Shown here: in pieces, positions 30,775 to 40,809 of the stretch
How the letters are laid out: each line of letters starts with the position of its first letter
How positions within the stretch are numbered: position 1 is the stretch's first letter
NCBI GenBank assembly: GCA_027575765.1
Contig: JANBPT010000010.1
Span: 1-64,000, forward strand
Direction: 5' to 3'
Length of the DNA stretch: 64,000 nucleotides
From: Tieghemiomyces parasiticus
Lineage: Eukaryota; Kickxellomycota; Dimargaritomycetes; Dimargaritales; Dimargaritaceae
Program-made: the position numbers and the translations under genes
Notes under the pieces: generated by a model
Database searches by the model: none
Told to the model about the DNA's origin: nothing
Seen by the model: only the letters and a program-made list of their open reading frames with translations

Positions 30775-32808
30775 ATGGTGTCCAATCGACCCCCGCCTCG
30801 CCTGATCGTCGTCGCCATCACCCTGGCGACCCTCGCTCTGATCCAAATCTCCCGCGCAAGTGGCGTTGGTTCCCAGCTCGGCCCGGGAATAACCGTCTTC
30901 ACCCAGAATCCAGGTTCATCGGTGACAAGTACCTCATCCACTCTTCCGCTTGCTTTCGAACATTCTAGGGACAATGTTGTCGACACTACCTCGCCACTTA
31001 ATAGCCCAGCCAATTCGGAATCGCCTTGGCTCTCCCAAGGATCAACAGGCTCATCTGATGGTGACGCCCCTCTGTATTTCAACCGGATGGCTGCCCGTAA
31101 CCTGAACACCGACGCCTTAGTTGTCGAGGACAGCGACGGTAGCGTTTCTACCGCGGACAGCTGGGAAGCCGGCTATAGCAGCGCTGGCGATGACTCTGGC
31201 GAGTTGGCGGAAGTCCAAGAAGATGCCCTGTCGAGCTACGAGTTAGCCAGAATCCTCCAAAAGGCCGACGAAATGCGCTTCTATCAATCGGCGGGTGAAA
31301 ACTGGGCCGATATGGTGGACGATGGTGGCAATGACGAACAAGTTACTCCAACAAAAGCCGCTGCTGTGCCAAATGCCTGGCTTACCGGCCCCCCATCGAC
31401 CAAGAAACAATCCACCGCTGGTCAACCTGCAGCAAGCCAGAACCCCGGCGTCAAAGAGCTCAAGTCGACGTGGGCCAATATCGCTGGGAACGGACAGTCC
31501 TCTTCAAACACCCCACTGCTATCCAGTCAATTCAACAGCAACTTTCCTGTCCTTGGTGCTTCGAACTCTCACCTTCCAGCAGCACCTTCGGGCCGGAAGT
31601 CCAATGCGCGGGCCGCCGGCGCTCAGGGGCGATCGGTTGCCCCAACCAAAGCCCCACTTTCCAGTTTAAATGCCCAGGCCACCGAGTACCGCGCCAAACC
31701 TGTTCAGGGATCTGGTAGCATGGTGGTGCCGAGGACCTCTGCATTCTCGGCGGGCGCTACTGACGGAAGTTCGAAGCTGCCACCTACTGAATTTACGGAA
31801 GACGATGACGACGACGACGACAGCCTTGAAATAATTCTTTACGATGACAACGACGTAGAACCGACCACCGTTCTCGGCATGACCAAAGGTAGTTTCAAAC
31901 CCGCCAGGGCGTCTACCGATGTGTCTGAGGGCTCCACTGAGCCGGGGGCCGCGCTGCAGGTTAGCGATTCGCCGGATAACGAACTCCATACCACGTCCCC
32001 CAAGCCGAAAGAACAGAGGGACGCGGCTAATTCGCGGACGTTCGACACTTATCGCACAACGTGCGAATTTTTCCTCGACGGCCAGATTAAGGCGCTGAAA
32101 GTTTTGATGACGGGCCCCGATAGCATCACACACAAGATTGTCGCTGCTGAGCAAGTCTTTCAGGTCCTTCTAGATAGCCTTGAGACCGAGTACACGTCCG
32201 CCTTAGAAGCCGGTCGAAAGGAATTGTTGTGGCTTAGCCAGATCGCCCCTGAGGCAATTAAGCTTATCCAGCGTCTCGTCCTGCCGACAATGTCCAGTTC
32301 GAACCGTCGATCCCCTGCTGACGATTGGGCCTTGACTGTGCAGAATTTGAGTGGACCCCAATTCCTCTATGCTTACTCGAAGGCAAATACTGATTTGGTG
32401 GCGACCTGGCGCACGCGCCAGGCGTACGCTCTCCAGTACGAGACCTTTATCCGGCTCCTTGATATTCACAACACCTACTTTGAATACCTCGCTCTGGAGT
32501 CACTGAAGCTGGACGGACCGGTACTAGGTCTAGAACTGGCTGACCTCTCTCGATCGGTTTCCCATCTGATCGAATATAAGGTGAAACGTGCCCGCCATGC
32601 CTACGACACGATGTTGACGCACAGTATATTCGACGACTTACGCGGGGCTCTCGTTGAAACTTCGGTCACTAGCATGAAGTCACGGTTTTCAGAGCCACAG
32701 TCGCGAGTGCAGCCGGACGGCCACCCCGACAGTGAGCACCGGGGCCAAGGTAGATACCAAGCCGGTGCCCAAAGCCCGACCAAGAATTCTCACCGCCAGG
32801 ACACCTAA
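30775..32808 (+). CDS. Secreted paralogue family protein, member A (function unknown)
   Basis: An intron-less gene of 677 residues starting at an ATG in strong context (CACCATGG). Upstream in-frame codons have no ATG. Residues 1-29 form a signal peptide (basic PPPR, core LIVVAITLATLALI, cleavage near RAS). Next come a long Ser/Asp-rich disordered part, the motif NWADMVD at 176-182, a TWANIAG motif, a FPVLG motif, and an acidic run of seven Asp. The C-terminal ~200 residues form an all-helical domain shared with members B and C: QVFQVLLDSLETEYTSAL, AGRKELLWLSQIAPEAI, then LKLDGPVLGLELADLSRSVS and HLIEYKVKRARHAYD. No known family was recognised. Export plus disordered region plus helical domain suggest an extracellular or host-delivered protein (inference). 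Confidence 0.8.
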   Translation: MVSNRPPPRLIVVAITLATLALIQISRASGVGSQLGPGITVFTQNPGSSVTSTSSTLPLAFEHSRDNVVDTTSPLNSPANSESPWLSQGSTGSSDGDAPLYFNRMAARNLNTDALVVEDSDGSVSTADSWEAGYSSAGDDSGELAEVQEDALSSYELARILQKADEMRFYQSAGENWADMVDDGGNDEQVTPTKAAAVPNAWLTGPPSTKKQSTAGQPAASQNPGVKELKSTWANIAGNGQSSSNTPLLSSQFNSNFPVLGASNSHLPAAPSGRKSNARAAGAQGRSVAPTKAPLSSLNAQATEYRAKPVQGSGSMVVPRTSAFSAGATDGSSKLPPTEFTEDDDDDDDSLEIILYDDNDVEPTTVLGMTKGSFKPARASTDVSEGSTEPGAALQVSDSPDNELHTTSPKPKEQRDAANSRTFDTYRTTCEFFLDGQIKALKVLMTGPDSITHKIVAAEQVFQVLLDSLETEYTSALEAGRKELLWLSQIAPEAIKLIQRLVLPTMSSSNRRSPADDWALTVQNLSGPQFLYAYSKANTDLVATWRTRQAYALQYETFIRLLDIHNTYFEYLALESLKLDGPVLGLELADLSRSVSHLIEYKVKRARHAYDTMLTHSIFDDLRGALVETSVTSMKSRFSEPQSRVQPDGHPDSEHRGQGRYQAGAQSPTKNSHRQDT

Positions 32809-35631
32809 GGTGGCCGCAACGACCCCCTCCAGCCTCACCATGGCAACTACAAGCCATACCCAGACACTGTATCGTCACGTACTTACCCACAGATTACTGA
32901 ATAGCTTTTTCATGCTCTAGATTTTTAACCTTTTTAGTCACACCCTGCACCTACCGTTGCATACCTATGGGTCAGTATGTCAGGCCCGTTTTCCATCTAT
33001 CACAGCCTTATGTTCGATGTCATTCATTTATCCCTTTCCATTATATCCCTGAATACCTCCGGATCCCCTTACCTGGAGGTAACCGCGCACCTGGCATTCC
33101 CTACTGACCCAGACCTCGCCCCCTCCCGCTGTCATCGCGATATCCTAACGGTGGCCCTCCACCGCGTCTGGACACGTTGCAGAGGCCGGCAATCTCTGTT
33201 CCACATCTAAACACCGCCCCACCCAGGGGACGCTACCCCCCACGGCCAATTGGTGCCACATTTTCTCCACTAAAGTTTTTTATTCAAGCAGGACGTACAA
33301 TGGCCATCGCCTTATACTATGAGAGTCGCAGCGTTTTACGTGGCGTTAAACAAACCATCCTCCACCTGCTTCTTTCCATCATATCCCCCACTTTGAACGT
33401 TAAAATTGAACTCAGTCATATCCTACATTTGTTGGCTTCCCGGTCTCTACAGTAGTCAATCGCAAGGTTTGTCAACTTCATTCTGGCCTACCCATAAAAT
33501 ACATGGAAGTTCTTAATGAATGCAAAAAAAGAAAGCTGTGAAGATCGCTACTAAGCGATAAAGGCGCCCACTTACACTCGGCAGAGGCTATTTTCGGACC
33601 CAAGATAAACTATTGGTGAAGTTCTCTTCGACTTCTGATCATGGAGGCCAATTCCTAATTAGTGCCGTGATTGTGAACTAGTCAATATCATAACTATTAG
33701 AATACAGTTTATAACTATATATCCATTGTGTTTATTAAAATATAATCCATAATATATAACTGTTGTAGTGACCCACAAATAGGGGTCCCCAACAGCCACA
33801 CAGCGAGTGTGTCGGACTGCAGGAATTTACGCGCCACCGTCCGCCGTAGGTTGCAGGATATGCCATATAGCTGCTGGAGACTACACACTAATCATTCGCA
33901 CTCACCACGTAACAGCCGGGCAGCAACTATATCATTCTGAAACCCAAACTTTCTCTACGGTTCAGTCTCTGTCTGTTCTACTTACGCTATGTGCCGTCCG
34001 GCACTCGTAGCACTCCGTCTCCAGCCCTGCGACCTCTTATTCTTCGCACCCTGCCGCCATCGCTCGCCCCTATGGTTTTGGCTGACTCTGCGCCTTACGC
34101 TTCATCGTACTCACAGTTAATTGTTCCGTACCTTCTCGTATGCCTTCAGTGACATCCGCTACGACCCCCACGCTCGCTACCTACCATAGCGGCATTACAA
34201 CAGAGAATTGCAGCCACCTTCCGTTTATCTATTTTTATGATAGTCAGTGTCCCAAATTTTGGCCGACCGATGATTTCTAAAACGAGATTCCATTCAATCC
34301 TAGGCCAGAGTCGCTATGGAGCAGCCAACGCTACAGCACACCATTGCATATTACCCTTAGTTAGGTGCTACTTCCGAGTTTTAGATGTTTTTCATTTCCT
34401 TTGATCCCTGCGTGCTCTTCACCCTCAGGGTAACAGAAAAATACCGCTGCATTTTTGGAGTAAGCTGATGTCTAGCCCGTCGCTACATGATCTGGGCGAC
34501 CGGCTAATAAATGGTGGCATGCCTGGTCCGCACAAATTCCGATTTAGAAATTCAATATGGATGGAAATTGGCCACTAGCCCTTCCTCTAAAAAATTAGTT
34601 TCACCGATTAATTCACAACGGCGCTGGTGTACCCTAATGGTAGGCCTCATCGGATACGCCGCTACGCTCCCTTCCCTCATCCCTCCCGTTTTCGACTACA
34701 CCTGACCAGTCCTTGTGCTACCATTAGGTAAAGCCTTACAGCGGAAGCCGTGTGACACCTCTGCTGGATGTCACTCTTCACAGTCGATAGATCTTGGGAG
34801 GTATCACTTCGGCATCTCCGATGCAGCCTTAGCCACCTAATCGCTGGCAGATGAAGTGATGGCGAATATTGTGTTTCGAAACAAAATAAAACGGCCAATC
34901 GGACCCTGTTGTCAGGACACTATCCCTTTAAACCCCATCACCATGTGCTTTCGACTGTATAATGGCGGTTGGAGCTGGCAAACCGATATTCACTTTAAGC
35001 CACGACTTCACGCTTTCGTCACTTCCCTTCCCTTAATCTCCCCCTAATCGACCATTAGTGGGCGGTGCAGAAAGCAGCCAAAAAGTCGTACGAAGGTCGT
35101 GCCACACTTCAGCTGGGGAGTCGCACGAACGTCAAGTCGATAGCTACGGTCTAAACTACAGATGGTATACGCAACGAGTATATCCCCTGTGGCAATGGGC
35201 ACCTGAGTAGTGAAGAGGAAGGGGGCTATGAGTCGGGTTTCCCTTTGGCTTCAAGCGTGGGTCAATTGTCATGTGGAGAAAAGAGAAGATGCACTGGTAT
35301 TATAGCTAGAGACAAGAGTAGATTGTTTCTACTCATTTCGTCGCGTCTTATACTCGGGGCTTGGTGCGAGTAATAACGGTCGACCTTCGACTGTAGGCCA
35401 TACCCGAGTCCCCTTTCGGCAAGTCAGGACCCGTGGTTGTGTATATAAATTTGGTGGTATCCCCCCTTCCTGGGCTTTTATTCGATCAGGGGTCGGTACC
35501 TTCATTTATACTGGTTGCCCATATCCACGCCTCCTCGACCTGAACTTCCCCCTCTCTCATCCGACCTTGGGAATTCACTTTTCTATTTAATAACCCACCC
35601 TCAACTCGGGCGCTTCTACTCGACCTATATC
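32809..35631. other. 2.8-kb gap between secreted paralogues A and B
   Basis: No gene recognised. It holds an A/T-rich block (33690-33770) that may be the 3' flank or a scaffold region, and ends with the promoter of member B. Confidence 0.5.
35442..35450 (+). promoter_or_regulatory. TATA box of secreted paralogue B
   Basis: TATATAAAT lies 182 bases upstream of the first ATG (35632), followed by a C-rich leader. Confidence 0.5.
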
Positions 35632-36807
35632 ATGTTCATGGCCCCCTTTATCCCTCGTAGAGCCGTGGTCGCGATTAGTATAGCTGCCCTCGCCCTGTCC
35701 CAGGTCGTGAGAGCGAGCGGAAACGAGGACTTCTCAAGTCAGGAGCCGAAATGGCTCCCACTACTGCCCATCGAACCTTTCCCGTCACAGATACCGCGAG
35801 TGGCAAGGTCTGTCGATCCCCACCGGTTTTCGCCCCCACGCACTGCTCCCCATGTGGGGTGCCCCGCCGGCGATCTGATTGCCTGCTATGACCCGTTGCC
35901 CGATTTCGCAGTCAAGAATGCACCCGATCTACCTTCAGCCGCAAAAACTGAAGAGACCTCTTCCATTCCAAATAGCACTAGCGGAGACGTCAATACCGGC
36001 GACAATGACGCGACGACTTTTGTAACCAAAGGTGATGAGCCGCATTTGTATGATAATCCAACTTCAGCAGACAAATACGCCGTTATAACTAACCAGGGGG
36101 GACCGTCGTCTGCAAGGAGCAAGCCACCGTCTTACCTCGCGGAGTTGCGACGGAGCCTGGAAAAATACCGTAGCGATATTTTGGAACAATTGACTAGTCG
36201 CTTAGGGCTTTCCCAGGATCAACTGCATAACGAGGGCAACCTAAAGGGTCAGTTGGACCTCATCGACCGGTTTTTTCGAGATTTGTTGGGCCTGCTCACC
36301 GCCAGGTATCGCCAAGCCGTGAGTGCCGGGCGTGCCGAGATCGAATGGCTAAAATCCGTCTCCCCAAAGACCATTTACCATGTGCAAATCATGCAGATGC
36401 CTACGATGGCTGGCAACCACGGATTCGACAGTTACGGTCACTATGCCCTAGCTGCCCAAGCGCTATCTCAGAGTAATTTTGTCAAGGAGTATAGCGCAAG
36501 GTGGCAGGATTTGTATGAGGCTTGGGCTATGCGCATGACCTATGAAATTACCTACGACGTGCTCTATCCTGTTTTCAGGTCGCTGGAACGCCAACTCGTA
36601 CGAATCGTCCAGTCGGGAGTAGATTTTAACGGGCCAGGCTTGGTAGTAGAGACGCGCAAAGCGGCAAAAGTGTTGCATACCAAGCTTAAGCGTCGCGCTC
36701 AAAAGGCTGAGCGCAGCCATTTTACCATGGCGGTCCACGGTATACTGGATTCCCTATTCGAGTCGACATTCCTTACCGCAGACGGGGCTGGTTCCGGCGC
36801 GATATGA
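35632..36807 (+). CDS. Secreted paralogue family protein, member B (short form)
   Basis: An intron-less gene of 391 residues from ATG 35632. A second in-frame ATG six bases later (35638) has the better context and would give 389. The signal peptide has the core AVVAISIAALALSQVV ending RASG, matching the same site in member A. The middle part is short and lacks the NWADMVD and Trp-Ala-Asn motifs of A and C. The helical domain is complete: LIDRFFRDLLGLLTARYRQA, SAGRAEIEWLKSVSPKTI, LPVF-type YDVLYPVFRSLERQLV, NGPGLVVETRKAAKVLHTKL. The line-up with A (AGRKELLWLSQIAPEAI) is clear by eye. It represents the domain with little of the disordered arm. Function unknown. Confidence 0.8.
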   Translation: MFMAPFIPRRAVVAISIAALALSQVVRASGNEDFSSQEPKWLPLLPIEPFPSQIPRVARSVDPHRFSPPRTAPHVGCPAGDLIACYDPLPDFAVKNAPDLPSAAKTEETSSIPNSTSGDVNTGDNDATTFVTKGDEPHLYDNPTSADKYAVITNQGGPSSARSKPPSYLAELRRSLEKYRSDILEQLTSRLGLSQDQLHNEGNLKGQLDLIDRFFRDLLGLLTARYRQAVSAGRAEIEWLKSVSPKTIYHVQIMQMPTMAGNHGFDSYGHYALAAQALSQSNFVKEYSARWQDLYEAWAMRMTYEITYDVLYPVFRSLERQLVRIVQSGVDFNGPGLVVETRKAAKVLHTKLKRRAQKAERSHFTMAVHGILDSLFESTFLTADGAGSGAI

Positions 36808-38787
36808 TTTATATACTTTTGTAATAAAATACAAGCCAACCCATTCTATCCGGAGTCGGTGCTGCGCCCCAGGCGGCCACTCGGACTTTCTGAAAGCCAG
36901 CCAAGGCCCCCACTCGCCACGTTACGTTTATTAATAAACTGTGTTCTGCTCGCTAGATAATCTTTCTACAATTTGTTAAAACAGTTTTAGTTTTCACTAA
37001 TATCTGTATGGATCATGCATTCCTATTTCATAGGCAGCCATTCTACATGTATTTAAACCGAAACGCTGGACCTAAATCATGTAGATTATACATTTGTCCC
37101 GAAACCCACTTATGTATTTGAGACTATAAATTACATGAGCCACGCAGTGTAGGGTTCCTGGGGTAATGGATAAAACTACTGCGCCTGGGTGGACCATCAG
37201 CATTATCTGCAAGTCGAGGGGCGAGAAAGAGAAAGGCCACCTTCCTTATTTTTCAGCGCACGTTGAAGGAAAAATGTGCTATATCTATGAAGACGTTAGG
37301 CCGAGAATGGGAAGGTAGAGTGGAGGAGTCCGCGGCAGAAAATCGGCCAGCCGGTCCCGCCAAGTGCAACCGAAAAGGCAATGGATAGGGAGGGTAGTAG
37401 TCAACGATTTCCTGGGCGGAAAAGGGATCACTTCAATAAGGGGTCCAGTGCACCCTCTCTTGATTCCCAATTGTGCGACTGTGGCCGTTGTAATGCGCCA
37501 CTGGACCGCTTCTGTTGCTTGGACAGGCTTGAGAAGGCGGATGCCAGTCCGGAATTAGTAGCGTCATGAAATAATAACAACGAGCCCAAGCGAGAAAAGA
37601 TGAAAAATATAACATCTGCAGCGGCGGCTAATGACCTTTTTGTTTTCCCATACTATAGTATATCTTACTAGTCTTTGTGGTGTAACGTGTTACACGTATC
37701 GGTCAACCCCCAATAGACACCATATGTCGTCGGCGGTTGTCACACCCTCAGGATAAGGAGAGTGCGCCCAAGGCGACATCCACTTGTAATTACCTCTCGG
37801 TTGCGGTTGCCACCGGGAGCCAATTTTACCTACAGGAAAATTCTGCACTCGATTCTGCCCCTCTCTGTCAGGCCGGTTGTCGTAGTAGAAGGTCCCTTTT
37901 ATTATTCAATAGTGACTAGATGGGTAGCGCCAAAGACCAGATTATAACGTCAAACGAAGATCTGGCGAACTTTAAAGTTTTAACATGTGTAGCGACAACA
38001 AGATCGCGCTTAAGGCGGTGCTCCTATCCAATTGGCATCGCCTATCTACCATACCATTACATAACTGAATTGGTATTTTGATGTTTCTTTTTTGGGGGGA
38101 GTGAAGGCGACGACGCAACTGATGAGACTATAGGATGTCAGATGACACCGATTGGTGCCGTAGGATAGCGGTTGTTACCTGTACACCGTACTCTGTGATG
38201 CTCGACCGTCGTTAGACAGCAGGCCGTTAGCAAGCCCTCACCTTGTTTTTTTCATCACCCCTACGTAGGAAACAATAACGTGATACACCACCTTGGGCTA
38301 TTGGGGTTGTATAGAAATGATGGCAGCAAGGAAGGGACGGGTCCGATTATTCCTGGCTATGGAGCGAAGGGGCGTACATGATCGGCCAGTTTTCTTCTCA
38401 ATCCACACTACCTTGGTGGTTACACAGATGCTCTTCGTTAAACTTTCTTCAAAAGGCCAGCAATATCACCCCAATATGCCGTTTGCAGGGGTGTACTGTA
38501 ATGCAGGGGCTAAGCCTCTCGGCGCTCCCCGTTTATCGTAGATACGATTGAACCCAACCCGTTGTATCGGCCACCACTCATTTCCAGTGGGGTTGGATAG
38601 TGAAGTATAAGTAGTTATCGAACTGCACCATTCTTTTGACCCCCTCATTGGTATCTTAGCTTTGCCACTACTCTTTTATTAACTACTACGCTGCGGTCTT
38701 TCAGCAAAGATCCTAAGGCCCCGCACTCCCCTCCATCACACTGTCACTCGCAATCTCTCTCCAGCGTGCCAACCTCGATCCTCAACC
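36808..38787. other. 2-kb gap between secreted paralogues B and C
   Basis: Several overlapping 60-80-codon frames without motifs; no gene recognised. A/T-rich 36820-37140, the likely 3' flank of B. Confidence 0.5.
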
Positions 38788-40809
38788 ATGGGTTTCCAGC
38801 TACCCTTTGCCCGCCTTACGGTGATGGTTCTCGCCCTTGCTGTCTTGCAGTCCACCCACGCAACCGATGACTTTCAGTCTGGCGAGTCGCCCAACTTCGT
38901 TGGACTTCTCGCAACTACCCCCAGTGATTTCTCACCGACAAGCTCCCCTGACAATGACGACGATTCCAACTCTCAACCCCCTTACCTTCAGCTTTTACCT
39001 GATACCCCGAAGGCCAACCCAGCGAAAGTTGGCCGCGCCGTGTCTCCGAGTCTGAGTCGCCAATCGAACTACCCCGACCATTGGCTGATTGATCTCCACA
39101 GCGATGTCGACGCCAGCGACAGCGGCGCCATGGCTAATACTGCGGAAGAGACCACGAGCGACGCCAAAGCTGTGGCGCCCATACCGCCTACATCGGCACT
39201 CCCTTCTGACCAAACTCTCAACTTGCCGATCAGTGCCAATTCCGCCCCTGAGTGTGAAATTCCGGAAGACTGGGAGGATGTTATTGGTGATGAGGACCAC
39301 CCGTTCAAGGACATTGGTCAGACCGCCGATGGGACTGAGTCGATGCGCTACTTTCGGTCGACTGGCAGGAATTGGGCAGATATGGTGGACGAAGACAGTG
39401 ACGACAGCCAGGATGGTAACGAGCTTCACAGTCTTACTAACCCACAGGTGTATACAAAGGCTGGTGGTACGACCACCACGGGGTCTCACCTTAACCCGTT
39501 CGCTCCCAAGAAACCCAAGACCTGGGATCCGATTCCCAAGGTTTCTGAGTCCCTGTTGACCTCTGATCCAGCCATCGGGACTGATACCAAGCAATTCCCC
39601 ACCCTGGCCGAACAGCGCGACATGCCGAACCCGCCCAAGCCTGTACAGGCTCCAGTGGCCCACCATCGCCAAGGCGAGGACCAGCAACCGGCGCTGCCGG
39701 GGAGTTCGCATGACAACCAGCGCGACAATCGCCGTCCGTTCAAAGCACCGCAGGTTACGCACTTTAGCCGGGGCTACCGCAACAAGGTGCCGACACCACT
39801 GAACCGGCAGAAAGGGATCGCCATTTACGAACCGCGCACTACTTGCATGCCGCCCCCGCTTAGCAGGACCGATCGCAGCGCGGCGAACGCTCCCCGGGTC
39901 CGGTTGGCAAACCAGAACATCCGCTCCCGAAAGGATGTGGGCGCCACTGGCTCGGGAAGGCAGCCTGATAAGTTTCGGCTACTGGAGCTGTGCGGCTCGA
40001 ACGAGGCTCATGTTCCGTTAGTAAAGGAGGATGCTAACCAACTGGTGGCTGCGGTCAATTCAGCCCTTCATGCCTCGACATCGGGTTTGGCCCGGATCGG
40101 CATGCTTGACGACGTCTATACCCAGCTGTACAAACGACTGCACGCTGCCCATCAGGAAGTTCGCGAAGCGTCGGAGGCCGAGATGGATTGGTGGAGGCAC
40201 ACCAGCCCCAATACTGTTACGGCGCTTGTGACTAAGATCCTGCCCTACTACTTTGCAGATAAAGGTTCTAACAAGGCCAGTCCCTTCGATCAGGCCATGG
40301 TAGCCATGACTCGGCCTGGTTTCATGACTGAGGTAGAAGCCAATTTCTTAAACATCATGAAATGGACCGGTGCCAGGATGAACTTCGACTATCTGTATAG
40401 CATCGTGGAACCGTTGCTAAGCGGTGCAAAGTTCCATTTGATGACAATCAAGATGAACAGCTCCAAAACGTTAATATTCCCTGACGAGCAAAAACGTATC
40501 CGCGAAAGGGTCGACGCCACTATCTCTAAACTGACGGCCAATGTCTTCGAGGTACGTGACCATCATGCGCAGCAACAAATGTTTCGATTAGCTCATGGCT
40601 GGATGTGCCGGGCGATTCGTGTATCGCTCCTTAACAAGGAAGAGCGAATTATGAGGGATATCACATCCTATGAGCGGAAAGATAATAAGCGGCGCCAGAG
40701 AACCGGGCCTCCTGTCAGTGAGTCGGACCCTGAGTCGCGTTTGTGGAGTGACTTGTCCGACCCTAACAAGGCCCCGGTGGTGTCACTTCCCAAACGCCAC
40801 TCTTCGTGA
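38788..40809 (+). CDS. Secreted paralogue family protein, member C
   Basis: An intron-less gene of 673 residues from ATG 38788 (ACCATGG context). The signal peptide spans residues 1-26 (core LTVMVLALAVLQSTHA). A long Pro/Asp/Ser-rich arm follows, with NWADMVD at 195-201. The motif is preceded by MRYFRSTGR, matching MRFYQSAGE in member A, and followed by an acidic stretch. A FPTL motif corresponds to the FPVL of A. A basic, Arg-rich region (about 310-400) precedes the C-terminal helical domain: LYKRLHAAHQEVREASEAEM, DWWRHTSPNTV, FDYLYSIVEPLLSG, KRIRERVDATISKL. C extends about 60 residues beyond the domain with a charged tail. Function unknown. The array position and shared N-terminal motif show duplication followed by divergence. 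Confidence 0.8.
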   Translation: MGFQLPFARLTVMVLALAVLQSTHATDDFQSGESPNFVGLLATTPSDFSPTSSPDNDDDSNSQPPYLQLLPDTPKANPAKVGRAVSPSLSRQSNYPDHWLIDLHSDVDASDSGAMANTAEETTSDAKAVAPIPPTSALPSDQTLNLPISANSAPECEIPEDWEDVIGDEDHPFKDIGQTADGTESMRYFRSTGRNWADMVDEDSDDSQDGNELHSLTNPQVYTKAGGTTTTGSHLNPFAPKKPKTWDPIPKVSESLLTSDPAIGTDTKQFPTLAEQRDMPNPPKPVQAPVAHHRQGEDQQPALPGSSHDNQRDNRRPFKAPQVTHFSRGYRNKVPTPLNRQKGIAIYEPRTTCMPPPLSRTDRSAANAPRVRLANQNIRSRKDVGATGSGRQPDKFRLLELCGSNEAHVPLVKEDANQLVAAVNSALHASTSGLARIGMLDDVYTQLYKRLHAAHQEVREASEAEMDWWRHTSPNTVTALVTKILPYYFADKGSNKASPFDQAMVAMTRPGFMTEVEANFLNIMKWTGARMNFDYLYSIVEPLLSGAKFHLMTIKMNSSKTLIFPDEQKRIRERVDATISKLTANVFEVRDHHAQQQMFRLAHGWMCRAIRVSLLNKEERIMRDITSYERKDNKRRQRTGPPVSESDPESRLWSDLSDPNKAPVVSLPKRHSS

